64,000 nt of DNA from Glandiceps talaboti (taxonomy: Eukaryota; Hemichordata; Enteropneusta; Spengelidae), in contig NC_135555.1 of the NCBI RefSeq assembly GCF_964340395.1, positions 27,740,725 to 27,804,724 on the forward strand, in the 5' to 3' direction. A model generated the notes under the pieces. It searched no databases and was not told the DNA's origin. It worked only from the letters and a program-made list of their open reading frames with translations. This document shows, piece by piece, positions 10,923 through 22,537 of this stretch. The position numbers and the translations under genes are program-made. Each line of letters opens with the position of its first letter. Positions within the stretch are counted from its first letter, which is position 1.

Positions 10923-12000
10923 AAGTGTATCTGGTAAATTGCTATCTCAAAGCCATTGCTTCACATGTATAAAACTCTTTAGACAGGAACCCTATGAGAA
11001 GTATAATTGTCTGTTCATGGACATGTGAAATATTCATGGTTTAGTAACCAAAAGTTCTAGCGTATCTCTTAGATTGAGTGAACTATTACCATTATAGATT
11101 AATTCTGAAATCAGCTAATTATAAAGTACAATATTAGAAATGGAGTTAATATAATTGTAAACCTAGGGGTTTCAATAAGTTTCAAAGTACAGGAGGGTGG
11201 TTCATGATTTTGATTTTGAAAATAAGGTGACACCCCCCCCCCTTTATTCACTTTATAAAAATGATGACCCCCTTCTTTGAGTCCCAAATTAAGGTGCCCC
11301 CTATGTATAGTGAAAATCCTTGAATTTACATATCCCGATATGTGGCCTAGACTTGGCAAAGTGTGGTATTAAATTTTTGTCATGGCCTGTTTGTCAAATT
11401 AATAAAAAAAGCAAATTACGAAACTGAATAAATGGAGAGTGCATTACTATAACAGTAGTGATAGGCATGGTTTGATTACTGGTAGTCGCTAATAAAACAG
11501 TATAGTGAGAAAAACATCTGAAAAGAATGTTAACTTTATGAGTTTGTAGTACAGTAGGAATCAAGTATCTACTTTTCTGACAAAAATCCAAGTGGGTAGG
11601 ACAAAATCCAAGAGTGTGACTTACTATAGAGCCATAGAACACAACTTGCGCGCTTGCCTTATTGTCAGATTTTGTCATACAGTGTTTACATAATTCCTTA
11701 TTTCTGCATTTTTTTCCATAAAATATGCTCATTATATATTCATAATTTTGACCATCCCAAACAAGCAAGTTTTAAAAATCTAAATCTTGCTTGATTTTAA
11801 GCTGTTTCTGCTGAAATTGTCGGCTTCCGGTTGAAAATGACATTATATGACCTTTGACCCTTACCAGTGTTGTTTTAAACAATAAAAAAAACGATATTAT
11901 CCGACAAAGGACTTCGGCAACTTTCGGTGCACATTGAAACACAAGAGACCCTTGCAGCCTACTAGAGCTGGTAATCCCCAAATTTACATCTCAAACAATA
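10923..12000. other. Gene-free stretch with a C-tract repeat fragment
   Basis: A fragment with poly-C and 'gatgaccccc' phrases lies at about 11190-11340 and resembles the inside of the C-tract element at 50.6 kb. A minus-strand 124-codon open frame at 11394-11768 has no recognisable domain and I do not call it. Confidence 0.4.
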
Positions 12001-12287
12001 CCTGTTTTTAATCTGGTTTCTTACTTGTCTGTGATGTAATTTGGTACATACATTGATGATAACAAAGTATGTGTGTCATATACTCATTTGCGTAATTAAT
12101 GATTTTCAGTAATTAGGCTGTATCTTAAGATGCATTCTTGAAGTTCTATATAATTTGGTACATATATTGATGGTAAGAAAGTCCATGTGCCATATAAAGT
12201 TTGATAATACAGCTTATAGTTTTAAATGACTCTTTTGCATAATTGATGATTTTCAGTAATTAGGCTAAATCTTAAGAATGTACGTTT
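12001..12287. mobile_element. Family B fragment
   Basis: Two related units containing TAATTTGGTACATA, CATTGATGAT and TTTTCAGTAATTAGGCT are characteristic of family B. It is truncated at about 12288, where family A sequence begins. Confidence 0.5.
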
Positions 12288-13018
12288 CAAACCACGCCCA
12301 TAGCAACAGCCATGTCATCACATATACTAGTATTACAAAGATAACAACAGGAATTGATAGACATATGAATGGGCATTCAAAAATGTATGCAAATATGCCC
12401 AGAAACAAGACCACACCCATAGCAACAGCCAAATGATCAGATATATTGCAAAGATAACAAGAGATTAATAGATAATTGAATGAACATTCCAAAAATGCAT
12501 GTAAGTTTGCCTAACAACAAGACCACGCCCATAGCAACAGCCAATCAGTGATGTATTTCACAAAGATAACCATGGGGATGGATGGACAATTGAATAAACA
12601 TTCAAAAAATGTATGTTATTTGCCTAGCAACAAGACTACGCCCATAGCAACAACCAAATAGTCACGTATATTGCAAAGATAACACTAGGAATTGATAGAC
12701 AAATGAATGACCATTCAAAAAATGTATGCAAATATGCCTAGCAGCATGACCACGCCCATAGCAACAGCCAAATTATCACATATTTTGCAAAGATAACAGA
12801 CACATTCAAAAAATGTATGCAAATGTGCCTAGCAACAAGACCACACCCATAGCAACAGCCAAGTGATCACATATATTGCAAAGATAACAGGGATAAATAG
12901 ACAAATGAATGTATGGATAATCATTCAGCAAATGAACACCTATACCTAGTATGGATCAGCATATGGGAAAATATTTTTAAAAACTGTACAGTTGTGCTAC
13001 AATGCCATCGGCACTATT
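12288..13018. mobile_element. Repeat family A, copy 2, 5' truncated
   Basis: About six 105-120-bp units with CCACGCCCATAGCAACAGCC, ending in the family's terminal sequence (ACAGTTGTGCTACAA). The 5' block and microsatellite are missing. Family B text resumes after it (TTTTTAGTAATTAGGC). Confidence 0.75.
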
Positions 13019-13252
13019 TTTAGTAATTAGGCTATATCTTCAACTAGAAATGCATACTTCAAATTCAATGTAATTTGGTATACTTCATCATATCTAAGCA
13101 CATGTTCTGTTGCATTCCATTAATTATTGTGTTTATGAACAGAAATCTAAAGACTTGGCATTCAGTTTAAATCTGGTTTCTCTCCTTGTAAGTATTCGTG
13201 TCCTTTTAGACTAGAAATTAGATAATAATTTTAATTTTATATTTCATTTCAG

Positions 13253-13428
13253 TTTACAAGAGACATGGCAGAATGTCTTAACAGGAGCAACAGACTTCAA
13301 AGAACTCATACCCGAATTTTTCCAGATATCAGAATCTGATTTCTTGGTCAATAAACAAGCACTGAATTTAGGAGTTCGACAAGATGGGACAAAGTTGAAT
13401 AATATTGAATTACCTCCATGGGCGAAAG
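13253..13428 (+). CDS. NSMAF: BEACH-domain exon of an NSMAF/FAN-like gene (exon a)
   Basis: A polypyrimidine tract and AG (13251-13252) precede a 176-bp exon; the donor GTATGT begins at 13429. In frame it reads ETWQNVLTGATDFKELIPEF, then DFLVNKQALNLGVRQDGTKL and ELPPWAK. These are core BEACH motifs (KELIPEF, RQDG, LPPWA). TDFKELIPEF rather than ADVKELIPEF favours NSMAF over WDFY or neurobeachin. The family member FAN is a cytosolic WD-repeat adaptor that couples TNF receptor 1 to neutral sphingomyelinase; that role is family knowledge. The exon starts with 1 nt completing a codon and ends with 1 nt (G) that is completed by exon b. Upstream GRAM/PH exons are not seen in the first 13 kb. Confidence 0.88.
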
Positions 13429-13567
13429 GTATGTAACACAGGCCATGTTTCTGCTGTTCTTCCTTTTTTTAAAAATAAATTAAGAAGGTTTTGGGAAATT
13501 TACAAATTTCTAAGTGTAAGTTTGTAAAATGTATGACAGAATACTTGTGTCTTGACAGCCCATGCAT

Positions 13568-14108
13568 TAGTCTAGCTGCTAGACCTCGAGTATTCTTCCG
13601 ATACAATACGACACATGAACAAACATCGCTATCGAGGATGGAACATCCAAGGTCTAGCAAAAGTCATCTCTGCAGTTCAGGGATATAAATAACAGCCAAT
13701 CAGAGAACCACATTGGCGACAAGCACAAACAGAGGACAATAGCTAATTTTTTCATGCATATTCAGCTTGGAGGGCCTTGTAAAAATAACCACCAATGCCT
13801 TAACTGAAATGTGTGAATGACAATGTCTACACACTTACCATAAACTGATAAGACATAATAGTTAGTAGTTTATTATCATCACGTGATATTGGACATTAGT
13901 ATTATAGAGCATTAGCATTATAGAGGTCATGGGTTATTGAATATATTAACATATATGTGCCTTCATGGTCCAATCCACGGCCATATGTCATCTCAATGGA
14001 ATGTGAAGTCTGGAAATGACATTAGCTAGACCTTCGGGCAAGCCCTCACTGTGAACTTCATTCGCTTATCATACCGGAAGAAAGCCTGAATGTCTAGCAG
14101 CAAGACCA
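13568..14108. mobile_element. MULE-like MITE (family D), copy 1, with 9-bp target duplication
   Basis: A 541-bp element with inverted ends (AGTCTAGCTGCTAGACC ... GTCTAGCAGCAAGAC) is flanked by a perfect 9-bp direct repeat, CCCATGCAT (13559-13567 and 14109-14117). A 9-bp duplication is typical of Mutator-like elements. No ORF, so it is non-autonomous. It lies 139 bp after the NSMAF exon a donor. A second copy at 53760-59411 splits a Penelope-like element. Confidence 0.8.
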
Positions 14109-14248
14109 CCCATGCATGGCCACTATTTCACGAAAACATGTAACAAGTAACAAAAATAATATCTGGTTTTTCACATACCACCCTAGTAAAAAAAACACTC
14201 AGGTTTTTCATATACCACCCTACCCTAGTAACAAAAATACTGTTTGTT

Positions 14249-14631
14249 TTTTAGCACAACTGAACTGATAAGGTTCCTAAAGATACACTGGGTGTGAGAT
14301 ACAATAATAGCTCACTTAAATCAACCAAATCTGACAGATATTTGGGCATTACTATTGACTAGCAACTAGGGTTGTCGGTGGCCTAGTGGTTAAACCACTT
14401 GCCTCTTACCACTGTGGTCGGGGTTCAAACCCCATTCAGGGTTCGATTAAATTTACCACGCTGTAAGTAAGAAAAGTGTCGTTCAGTTTGACTCTACCGA
14501 ACAACGCAGGTTTTCCCCGGGTACTCCGGTTTCCTCCTGCATTAACACTGAACCCATGAGGGATGGCCCTCACTGGACTTCTTGGGAGACAAGTGTTTAA
14601 ATGCTTAAAGAACTATCCAGTATAAATAAAG

Positions 14632-14678
<47 letters not shown>

Positions 14679-15256
14679 AATAGCATCTTATGTGGGAAGA
14701 CCACATAAACAAGGTATCAAGAAAAATAAGTACAAGTACTGCCCCACTGCGTAGAATATGTTGTTACTTGCCGATTGAAACCCGTATAATGTTTTACAAA
14801 GCTTTCATCCAACCATACATTGACTACTGTAATACTGTCTGGGGTAATTCTTGCAATATTGCATGAATTACAGTTTTGCAAAAAATGGCTCTCAGATTGA
14901 TTATGGATGCCCCCAGAGCTGCTCCATCTGCCCCATTTTTTAATGGATGCAGAATTATGACCGCACACGAAAGAGTTAAGGACAGAACCAGTTGCCTTGT
15001 TTACAAAACACTGAACAATTTGACACCTCAATATATTTCAGACATGTTTACAAGGATCAATAATGTATCATCCCGCAATACCAGACTCAGCAGCCAAAAC
15101 AATGTCCTATATGTCCCCACAAACAAATTAATGTCAACGTCCAGAGCATTAAGACATGCTGGTGCAATCACTTTTAAAAAGCTTACTGAAAAAGTTCGGA
15201 GTTCACTGTCTCTAAGCGCTTTTAAGACTAATTTTATAGAAGCATATTTTAAATGA
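14249..15256 (+). pseudogene. CR1/Jockey-type LINE reverse-transcriptase C-terminus, interrupted by a SINE
   Basis: Before the SINE the frame reads DTLGVRYNNSSLKS then SDRYLGITID. After it come MWEDHINKVSRKIST, YLPIETRIMFYKAFIQPYID, YCNTVWGNSCNI, then LQKMALRLI and AHERVKDRT, ending SLSAFKTNFIEAYFK and a stop. This is the post-catalytic 'thumb' region typical of CR1/L2/Jockey LINE ORF2 proteins (the YCNTVWG phrase and the HERVKxRT phrase). The fingers, the FADD active site and the endonuclease are absent, so the copy is 5' truncated and dead. A stop interrupts the frame near 14863. The 3' UTR runs to about 15435 and ends in AAATAAAATAAAA. Confidence 0.85.
14369..14672 (+). mobile_element. tRNA-derived SINE, copy 1
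   Basis: The head GTTGTCGGTGGCCTAGTGG contains an A-box-like TGGCCTAGTGG, and GGTTCAAACCCC is a good B box, so an RNA polymerase III promoter is present. A tRNA-unrelated body follows (GCAGGTTTTCCCCGGGTACT) and the tail is (ATT)n. It is inserted in the CR1-like LINE between ITID and the MWEDHI phrase, with an approximate TAGCAACT/TAGCATCT duplication. It is not a functional tRNA gene. Confidence 0.85.
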
Positions 15257-15436
15257 GTTTTATTGATTCCTGCATATTGTATATTGTATTTGTCTTATTT
15301 GTATTTCTGTGTGTGTTTTTAATACCTATCCTGTTTTGTTGTCTTTAGAGGGCCCTGGGGAAGACTAGCTTTTAGCTAACCAGGTTATCCAGAGGTTATC
15401 TGTATGATTTTAACCCTCTTTAAATAAAATAAAAGG
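15257..15436 (+). mobile_element. 3' UTR of the CR1-like LINE
   Basis: Non-coding tail from the ORF stop to AAATAAAATAAAAGG. The sequence around TTAACCCTCTTTAAATAAA is a typical LINE 3' end with embedded polyadenylation signals. Family A sequence begins at once afterwards. Confidence 0.65.
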
Positions 15437-15460
15437 TTCAGTAGTGCTATAGGCATCTCT

Positions 15461-15507
<47 letters not shown>

Positions 15508-16480
15508 CAACTTAAAGTCAAAAATCGCTGAACCGATTGCCATTTGGTGGGTCCATTACCATGGGTGTCTAGTTGGGAAATTGTTCAAATGAAAGTGATC
15601 ACATCAGAAATGTGCATTTTACGTTCGAAAATGTATTACAAAATACTTTGATTTCAGCCTCGAAATGAAAGATTCTTGTTTTATTGATGCAGTGAAATAA
15701 TTAAATCTTTTATGGGCTACTTCCCGTGCTAGTGTCAATGGCGTAAAGATTAACATCTGTTTAAGGTTGCTTGGCAACCTAGGCCTGTTTTTAGCACAGT
15801 TGAATTAAATCTTAGACACTATGATTAAAACAGGTTCCTATAAATGCACAATCCTTAATCATTCCAAAAAACAGATTGCATTCAAAAATGTGCCTAGCAA
15901 CAAGACCACGCCCATAGCAACAGCCAAGTCATCACATATATTACAAAGATAACAACAGGAATTGATAGACAAATAAATAAGCATTCAAAAAATGTATGCA
16001 AATGTGCCTAGCAACAAGACCACGCCCATAGCAACAGCCAATCGGTGGTGTATTTCACAAAGATAACCATGGGGATGAATAGACAATTGAATAAACATTC
16101 AAAAAATGTATGTAATTTGCCTAGCAACAAGACCACGCCTATAGCAACAACCAAATAGTCACGTATATTGCAAAGATAATAGGAATTGATAGACAAATGA
16201 ATAACCATTCAAAAAAAATGTATGCAAATATGCCTAGCAACATGAACACGCCCATAGCAACAGCCAAATGATCACATATTTTGTAAAGATAATACATACA
16301 AATGAATAAACATTCAAAAAATGTATGCAAATGTGCCTAGCAACAAGGCCACTCCCATAGCAACAGTCAAATGATCACATATATTGCAAAGATAACATGG
16401 ATTTAAAGACAAATGAATGAACATTCAATAATTTATTCAGCAAATGAACACCTATACCCAGCATGGATCAGCATATGCCA
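15437..16480. mobile_element. Repeat family A, copy 3, rearranged
   Basis: Starts at the family phrase GGTTCAGTAGTGCTATAGGC, then a (GT)n tract and AAATCGCTGAACCGATTGCC. It jumps near 15650-15890 to the tandem block of CACGCCCATAGCAACAGCC units. It lacks the terminal GTTGTGCT sequence and is truncated at about 16480. Confidence 0.7.
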
Positions 16481-18388
16481 ATGTTCGATCTAGGATACCA
16501 AAAAGGAGGGCCATTGTGGGCCCCTGCCTGTGCAAAAAGGGGGCCATTTGAGAAAAAAGAGGGCCATCATTGTCCACCATGAAAGGGAAAAATCAGGACT
16601 CTCAAGATGATGAATATTACTAATTAAATGTTCTACCATGAAAACATGAAAGTTTTACAATGAAAATAAATATTTAAAGCAGGGACACGCACTGCATGAA
16701 AACTGATGTTTAAGCTTCCGGTTTAACACCGGTTGATCAGCGGTTCAACGACGCGTACGACTCGACCGGAAGAGAACCGGCAGTGGCAACCGTTGTTTAC
16801 GTCGGTGAACCATTCGGCTTATCTGCTTCATCGTCCGTGTAAGGAGTGGCTTAAACTTCTTTGACTGTTGTCGCTCGTGCCATCTCCGTTGCTATTACTT
16901 ATTCATGATGTGACATCATTTAATGGGGCGTTACTCTATTGTATGATTTGCATACAGTTCAATGTAAGGTCACTCAACATTCAACACACGTAAACTGCAG
17001 CGCAAATTTGACCTCGTAAATGCATTTTGATGGTCATAATCAAGTACTTTTTCCTTTCCTATCTTTCTTTGTTAAAGCTTGAAACCGCACGTTTTTTTAA
17101 CATTCATAATGACGTCGTTGACGACCTCGACACCCTATACATTGTCATGCTCACTAGTCTATTGCCTTGTTTAGCAGCTAGCTGTTACAGTGGTACTGGT
17201 AGCGAGAGAGTGCTACGGAAGTCAACTTATTGTACCAACTCCGACTGACACTCCACTCAAGCAATAGATGTTTTGGACACCCTTTTTTACCTTCCCTCGA
17301 CTGCAGCTAGCATACCGGGGGTATTATATAGTTATAAAATTCATGTATAAAATGTGTGATAGTGAAGCTTGTAGATAATATTCAAATATGCAAATGGTAG
17401 ACGTTCTACCTGAAACAACAACAGAAAAGTGCCTCCATATTTACCACGGCACAGAGATCGTGCTCCGATCCGACACGTCTTCAACTAGTGCCTCCTCAGA
17501 GTACTGAGTCTATATATACCTATTGCACCCCATTATTTCAGATTCCGATTGAGGAGTCAATTTACGTAATCTTTATCACGATGCTATATGATATGACAGT
17601 TTGTTGTGTCTTTTCCTTGATGTTTTCTTTTTATGTGATTTATGTGGTTGATGTCGGGGGGGGGGGGGGGGTGAAACTTTGGGTTGGCCAGATAATGAAA
17701 AACAGAAAAAAAAATAGGGTGACCCCAATAAATTGAAGTATGTCAGACAACAATTTATTAGCATTTCATGGTCATCTGATTTTCACGAGTAAGAATACCC
17801 AATACCATACCAAACTTCAGACTCCTTCACTTAGTTGAAGTTTTTGCTACACTGTGAACATTTTATTGTTACATATTCAAACAATGCGAATCTCGTTGTA
17901 TTCAGAATTGAATTTGAAACCATTTTCAAAAGAAATGCGATACTCAGTAACAATTACTGTATGATACAAAATCCAGACAATATAAACTCGTAGTTTATAT
18001 ACTTCCAGGTGGTTTGTATTTTACAAATACTGTGTTGTAAATTAGAACAATAGTCATAAATGGATAATCGTAGGGCAACTCTTCTTCTTTCGACATATGG
18101 CACACTTCCTACTTTATTGGCCATTGAAAATATCATTGAAATTTTATGATAGTCAACGCCACGATCGTACGAACAGATGCTACAGACGTGACACTGACAG
18201 AAGTTCTATCTATCAACACTTCATAGCAATGGATCGCGTACACCAAGAGTGCACGGGTGGTTGTGTATAGAAATGGATGTGAAATGATGGTACAACCACA
18301 GACAAGTTGTCTGTGGTACAACGTACTAACATGTTATAAACTGTGCAGTCAGACTCAAAGTTTAGAACAGTACGTTAGTCTGAACTTG
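16481..18388. other. Gene-free stretch inside NSMAF intron 1
   Basis: No supported coding frame. The phrase GAGGGCCATTG recurs in three variants at about 16505-16580. A CpG-rich patch with CCGGTTTAACACCGGTTGATC lies at 16715-16800. A poly-G tract lies at 17657-17671 in C-tract-repeat context. Short open frames here have no recognisable domain. Confidence 0.4.
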
Positions 18389-19370
18389 CAGTCTATGGGG
18401 TGAGATCCCCGCCAAATATATAGATGTATTTAATTGACACAATTATTTATTCACTTCTTTATTTTAATAAAATTAATGTATTTACTTTATTGTCAAATTT
18501 ATTTATTTTATTATGATTATTTCTTTATTTATTCACTTATTTATTTTAATGAAATAGGTGTATTTCCTTTGTCAAATTAATTTTAATTATTTTTGAAAAT
18601 ATTTCATTATTTATTTATTCACTTATTTATTTTAATTATTTCTGTATTTTGTTCTTAATTTGCAATTTGTTCTTGTTATTTTTATTTTTCTATTATTCAA
18701 GTTCAATTATTTCACTTATGTCAAGAAACTTACTTATTTAATCATTTACCTTTATTTCTTAACATTCAATTAGTTTTAAAAATTAATTTATAATTCCGTT
18801 ATTTAAGTCTGTATTTTGCATCTGATTTCACTTTTCCTCACCATTGTTAAGATTTTAATTATTTATCGTATTAAATTATTTTATTATTTCATTTGCCAAT
18901 TTAAACATTCTCAGCAATACATTTTAATTATGACGTTCTCTTAAGCTTATTATTAATTTTTTTTTTTCAATTCAGTATTTTGTTATTTAAGTCTATATTT
19001 TGATTCTTATTTGTGCTTTTCATCAATTGTAATTGTTTAAGTTTAAGTTATCAACTTGAAATATTTGATTTATTCACTATGCTTGCAAACCATGTTCCGG
19101 GGCCAAAGATATGTCATTCATGACGTAGTTCACTGTTAGTAAATCAAGTATCATGAGTATGGCGGAATGTGTATGACAGTACAGCGACTGATCTCCACGA
19201 CATTTTACAGGAAAATTATCCCAAACTGGAGGGGGGGGGGGGGGGGGGTGGCTATGAAATTTGCCGCACGCATGTTGGTGGGTGGCATTTAGACTGCATT
19301 GCTTGCCCGGCGGCACAGCACGTCAGATTACCCATATGGAAGACACAAACAATTAAATGTTGTTGGTTCT

Positions 19371-19409
19371 ACCATAGACAGTGGAGATCTCCCCTCCACT
19401 GTCTATGGT
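19371..19409. repeat. 16-bp-arm perfect hairpin
   Basis: The arms ACCATAGACAGTGGAG and CTCCACTGTCTATGGT are separated by 7 nt. It lies inside the AT-rich element and may be an internal fold or a small MITE core. Confidence 0.85.
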
Positions 19410-20287
19410 TCTACACATGCATTACATTGTGTCACTTTTGAAGAAAATATATGACGGCTATCACGTTGTCCCTGCTGTCCCAAAGTTATCATTAAAAAGA
19501 AGTAAAATTTACTCAGTCATGAATTTATTTGTCTCTTTCTTTTTGCTCAAAAGCCAGGGTTTAGTACACATAATTTACCGAGCTGTGTTGCATGCTCGTA
19601 GCGTAGCGTACGTGGGTCTAAGTTTATCTGCTCTCTTCATATGCATAGCGTCCGGGCATACATCGTTTACTTATCGTGGTTTGCGACCCTGCCGTATCAT
19701 AATCACAATTTAGACTATTAAAAGTACAAACATCAATTCACAGTTATAACTTTATTGGCTGAATGTTATTTCTCCGGGTTGATTGCTCGAAAGTTAGAGC
19801 GTAATTACAGAGGTTTTTACACTACTGTACAAAACACATGGCCTGTGTGATGATGGCATCCGGGGATGGCGTATGCACCGTGCACATCACTTTTTTGTAG
19901 AAAATATGAGGATTTACAACCCAGCCATCCCACAATTGCAATTAATATAGTACAAGTATATACATTTACTCACAGTTATAAATTTTACTTGTCGTCTCAT
20001 TTCTCACTCAAAGGCCAGAATATAATATTAGTACATGATACAATTTACCGAGTGACAGTATTGCCATTACAAGCATACAGTGTACACGTAACTTGACTAA
20101 TGTTGTGCCTAGCATGATGATACACGTTACACCGTCCATGTGCACCACCGCGGCACCGATTGTCCATAGAAAATACAGGGAAAAATTTACGACCCTGCTG
20201 CTTACTGTCTCATATTTACATTTAATAAAACTACACAAACATTTATTCAAGGTTACAAATTTATTTTCTCTCGAAAGTCATAGTTTG

Positions 20288-20557
20288 TTATATCACGTAA
20301 TTCACCGATTTTGGGGATAAATGGCGCACATCTGTACTGCCAGCTTCATCACATTCCTGTAAAGTTGTTATAGCGTACCGAATGTAATTGAAGACTTCAT
20401 TTGGAATATCAAAACTAAGGGCATGCCAAACCAATTCTTCTTCAACCAAAACAACTTTATGGACTGCAGTATTCAACTGATTAAACTCTGAAACATCATC
20501 CAGCGATCTAACGATTCCAGGCATATATTCACATAGATTTATAAGCTCAGTTGCCAT
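20288..20557 (-). CDS. Unrecognised 89-residue ORF inside the AT-rich transposon
   Basis: Begins MATELINLCEYMPGIVRSL and continues as an acidic, helical-looking sequence (EEELVWHALSFDI, YIRYAITTLQECDEAG). The amino-acid make-up looks like real protein and not a chance frame. The start codon is 50-75 bp from an inverted CCAAT, an octamer and a CRE-like palindrome, as expected for a promoter. The C-terminus is probably a splice or read-through artefact: the frame reaches a CG|GTGAATTAC site near 20306 that could be a donor. I do not recognise the family. It may be the first exon of a protein encoded by the element. Confidence 0.4.
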   Translation of the reverse strand: MATELINLCEYMPGIVRSLDDVSEFNQLNTAVHKVVLVEEELVWHALSFDIPNEVFNYIRYAITTLQECDEAGSTDVRHLSPKSVNYVI

Positions 20558-20589
20558 GATGCATATGATAGTCAGTTAGTAATCAATCG

Positions 20590-20630
20590 TGATTGGAGAG
20601 AAGTGATGCAAATACGTCATATGACGTATT
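20590..20630 (-). promoter_or_regulatory. Candidate promoter of the minus-strand ORF in the AT-rich element
   Basis: Contains inverted CCAAT (GATTGG near 20591), the octamer ATGCAAAT (20606-20613) and the 20-bp perfect palindrome AATACGTCATATGACGTATT (20611-20630), which holds two CRE half-sites. It lies just upstream of the ATG at 20557 on the minus strand. Function is inferred from motif clustering only. Confidence 0.4.
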
Positions 20631-21635
20631 GTAGGCCCCTGAACATGGTTTGCAGGCATAGAGAGTAAATTAATTATTGTATTTTGGCGGAGATCTCACC
20701 GTAGTTGAAGAAATTTATTCACTGTGCTTGATAACCATGTTCCGGGCCAAATACGTTGCACGTTGCAGTCATAGGACGAATCTATGGCCCCGAACCATGG
20801 TTTTCAAGCATAGTGAATAAATTACTTTAAACTATGGTGAGATCTCCGCCAAAATAAAATATTTATCAATTGTAATTGTAATTGTTCAAGTTTAAGTTAT
20901 CAACTAAACATGGTTTGCAGGCATAAGGAATAATTACTTTAAACTACGATGCAAGCTCCGCCAAAATAAAATATTCATCAATTAAACATAGAGAATAAAT
21001 TACTTTAAACTACGGTGAGTTTCTTGACATAAGTCAAATAATTCAACTTGAATTAATAATAGAAAAATAAAAATAAAAAGCAAATTAAGAACAAATACAG
21101 AAATAATTAAAATAAATATAAGTGAATATATAAAGAAATAATTATAATAAATAAGTGAATAAAAAATGAAATTGTGGAAATATTTAATGACGAAATTATA
21201 AATTTTAAAAATAATTACAGAAATAATTATAATAAAAAAGTGAATAAATACAGAAATAATTGTGGAAATATTTAATAATGAAATATAAATTTTAAAAATA
21301 ATTACATATTAAATAATTAAAATTAAAAAAAAGTGAATAAATACAGATATAATTGTGGAAATCTTAAAATACATTAAATACATTTATTTTGATGGGGATC
21401 TCACCCCATAGCAGTCAGGGTGAGTTTTAAAGTCAATTATCGTCACCGAAGATCAGAGAGAGGCGGTCGAGGCGTTGTTTGCCCAATCTGATTGCGATTG
21501 GTCATTGTGCAAGACACAGAGAATATCTGTACTCAATGTGCTCATAACTTGGTTTCAAGCAAAGAAGACGGCTAGAATTGACGTCAATGACAAATTTACT
21601 TTTTGTAATGTGTACATGTATATGGCACACTATTG

Positions 21636-22533
21636 CTAGGGGAGAACCATTTGATTTCGGGGGGGGGGGGGGGGTATAGAGGATTTTGAGAAAAAAAAAT
21701 TTGTTTCCAGGTGAACCAGAAAAAAAAAATTTTGACCCTGTAATGGCTTGAGAAAAAAAAATTGTCATAACAGACAGAAGTGAAAAAAAAATTTGTCACA
21801 ATGCACCAGAAATGAGCAAATTTGGAAACCTTATTCTCATGTATTCTTTGGCGGCACGTCGTCATAAGCGGCGCAAATGTTTTTAATACAAGTATAAATT
21901 CCTGTTTTTTTACCAGCACTTATCATTAAAGAATGCACTATATAGCTCTGCTTTAAACCCAAGTGCACACAAAGTTTTCCTTTCCTTTTCTGACCCAAGA
22001 AAACATATTTCAGGATTTTTGTTTCAATATCTCAATGACACAGTCAATATCTGAAGGGGACTGTTTGGCTTCTGTAAATTAAGACAATTTAAAAAAACAA
22101 GACAGGAGTCAATAAACTAGTGTTAAAATCAATATACTTTTCTTTCAATATAAATCTCTTATAAAGATGTACAAATAAATCTTTCTCAAGTTGACAATGA
22201 AAATTGAGGAACAACAAATATAACGAAGTACAAAAAATAATATCTTCCCTGAGAACTTAGAGGAATTGACTGATTCAAAGAAAAGCAAGTTTAGTACTGA
22301 TCAGAGTTGATTTTGGAACTGCTCTATAATTTAAAGTTGTAATTTAACGTTTTACAAACTTAATGACTAATTAAAAAAAAAAATTGCAGTTACTCCATTT
22401 GAAAAAAAAAAATTGATGCAGGACTGACAGTAGAAAAAAAAATTGCTGTCACTCTGACTGGAAAAAAAAATTTCCTCCCATACCTACTTCCTCCATACCC
22501 CCCCCCCCCCCAAAATCAAATGGTTCTCCCCCT
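21636..22533. mobile_element. 0.9-kb MITE with G-tract subtermini
   Basis: The ends are inverted: GGGGAGAACCATTTGATTT on the left, its complement on the right. They are followed inside by poly-G (21659-21674) and poly-C (22499-22511). ATTG flanks both sides (21632-21635 and 22534-22537). The interior is rich in GAAAAAAAATTT phrases and has no ORF. The superfamily is unclear. Confidence 0.75.
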
Positions 22534-22537
22534 ATTG

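Larger units (their letters stand above)
18393..21411. mobile_element. 3-kb AT-rich inverted-repeat transposon with CAGT duplication
   Basis: The ends are inverted (CTATGGGGTGAGATCCCC ... GGGGATCTCACCCCATAG) and flanked by CAGT at 18389-18392 and 21412-21415. Inside each end lie about 500-650 bp of very AT-rich sequence (TTATTTATTCACTTATTT on the left, the complementary AAATAAGTGAATAAA on the right), forming long imperfect arms. Degenerate copies of the terminal motif recur at about 20690, 20835, 20945 and 21010. The middle (19450-20600) contains repeated 200-250-bp units and a minus-strand ORF. The superfamily is not identified. Confidence 0.7.

Noticed and set aside
11394-11768. 124-codon minus-strand gene
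   Set aside because: No domain, no start context and no conserved copy; composition is consistent with chance in AT-rich DNA.
14369-14440. A tRNA gene
   Set aside because: A and B boxes are present but the sequence cannot form a tRNA cloverleaf with CCA-proximal stem; the SINE body and tail follow.
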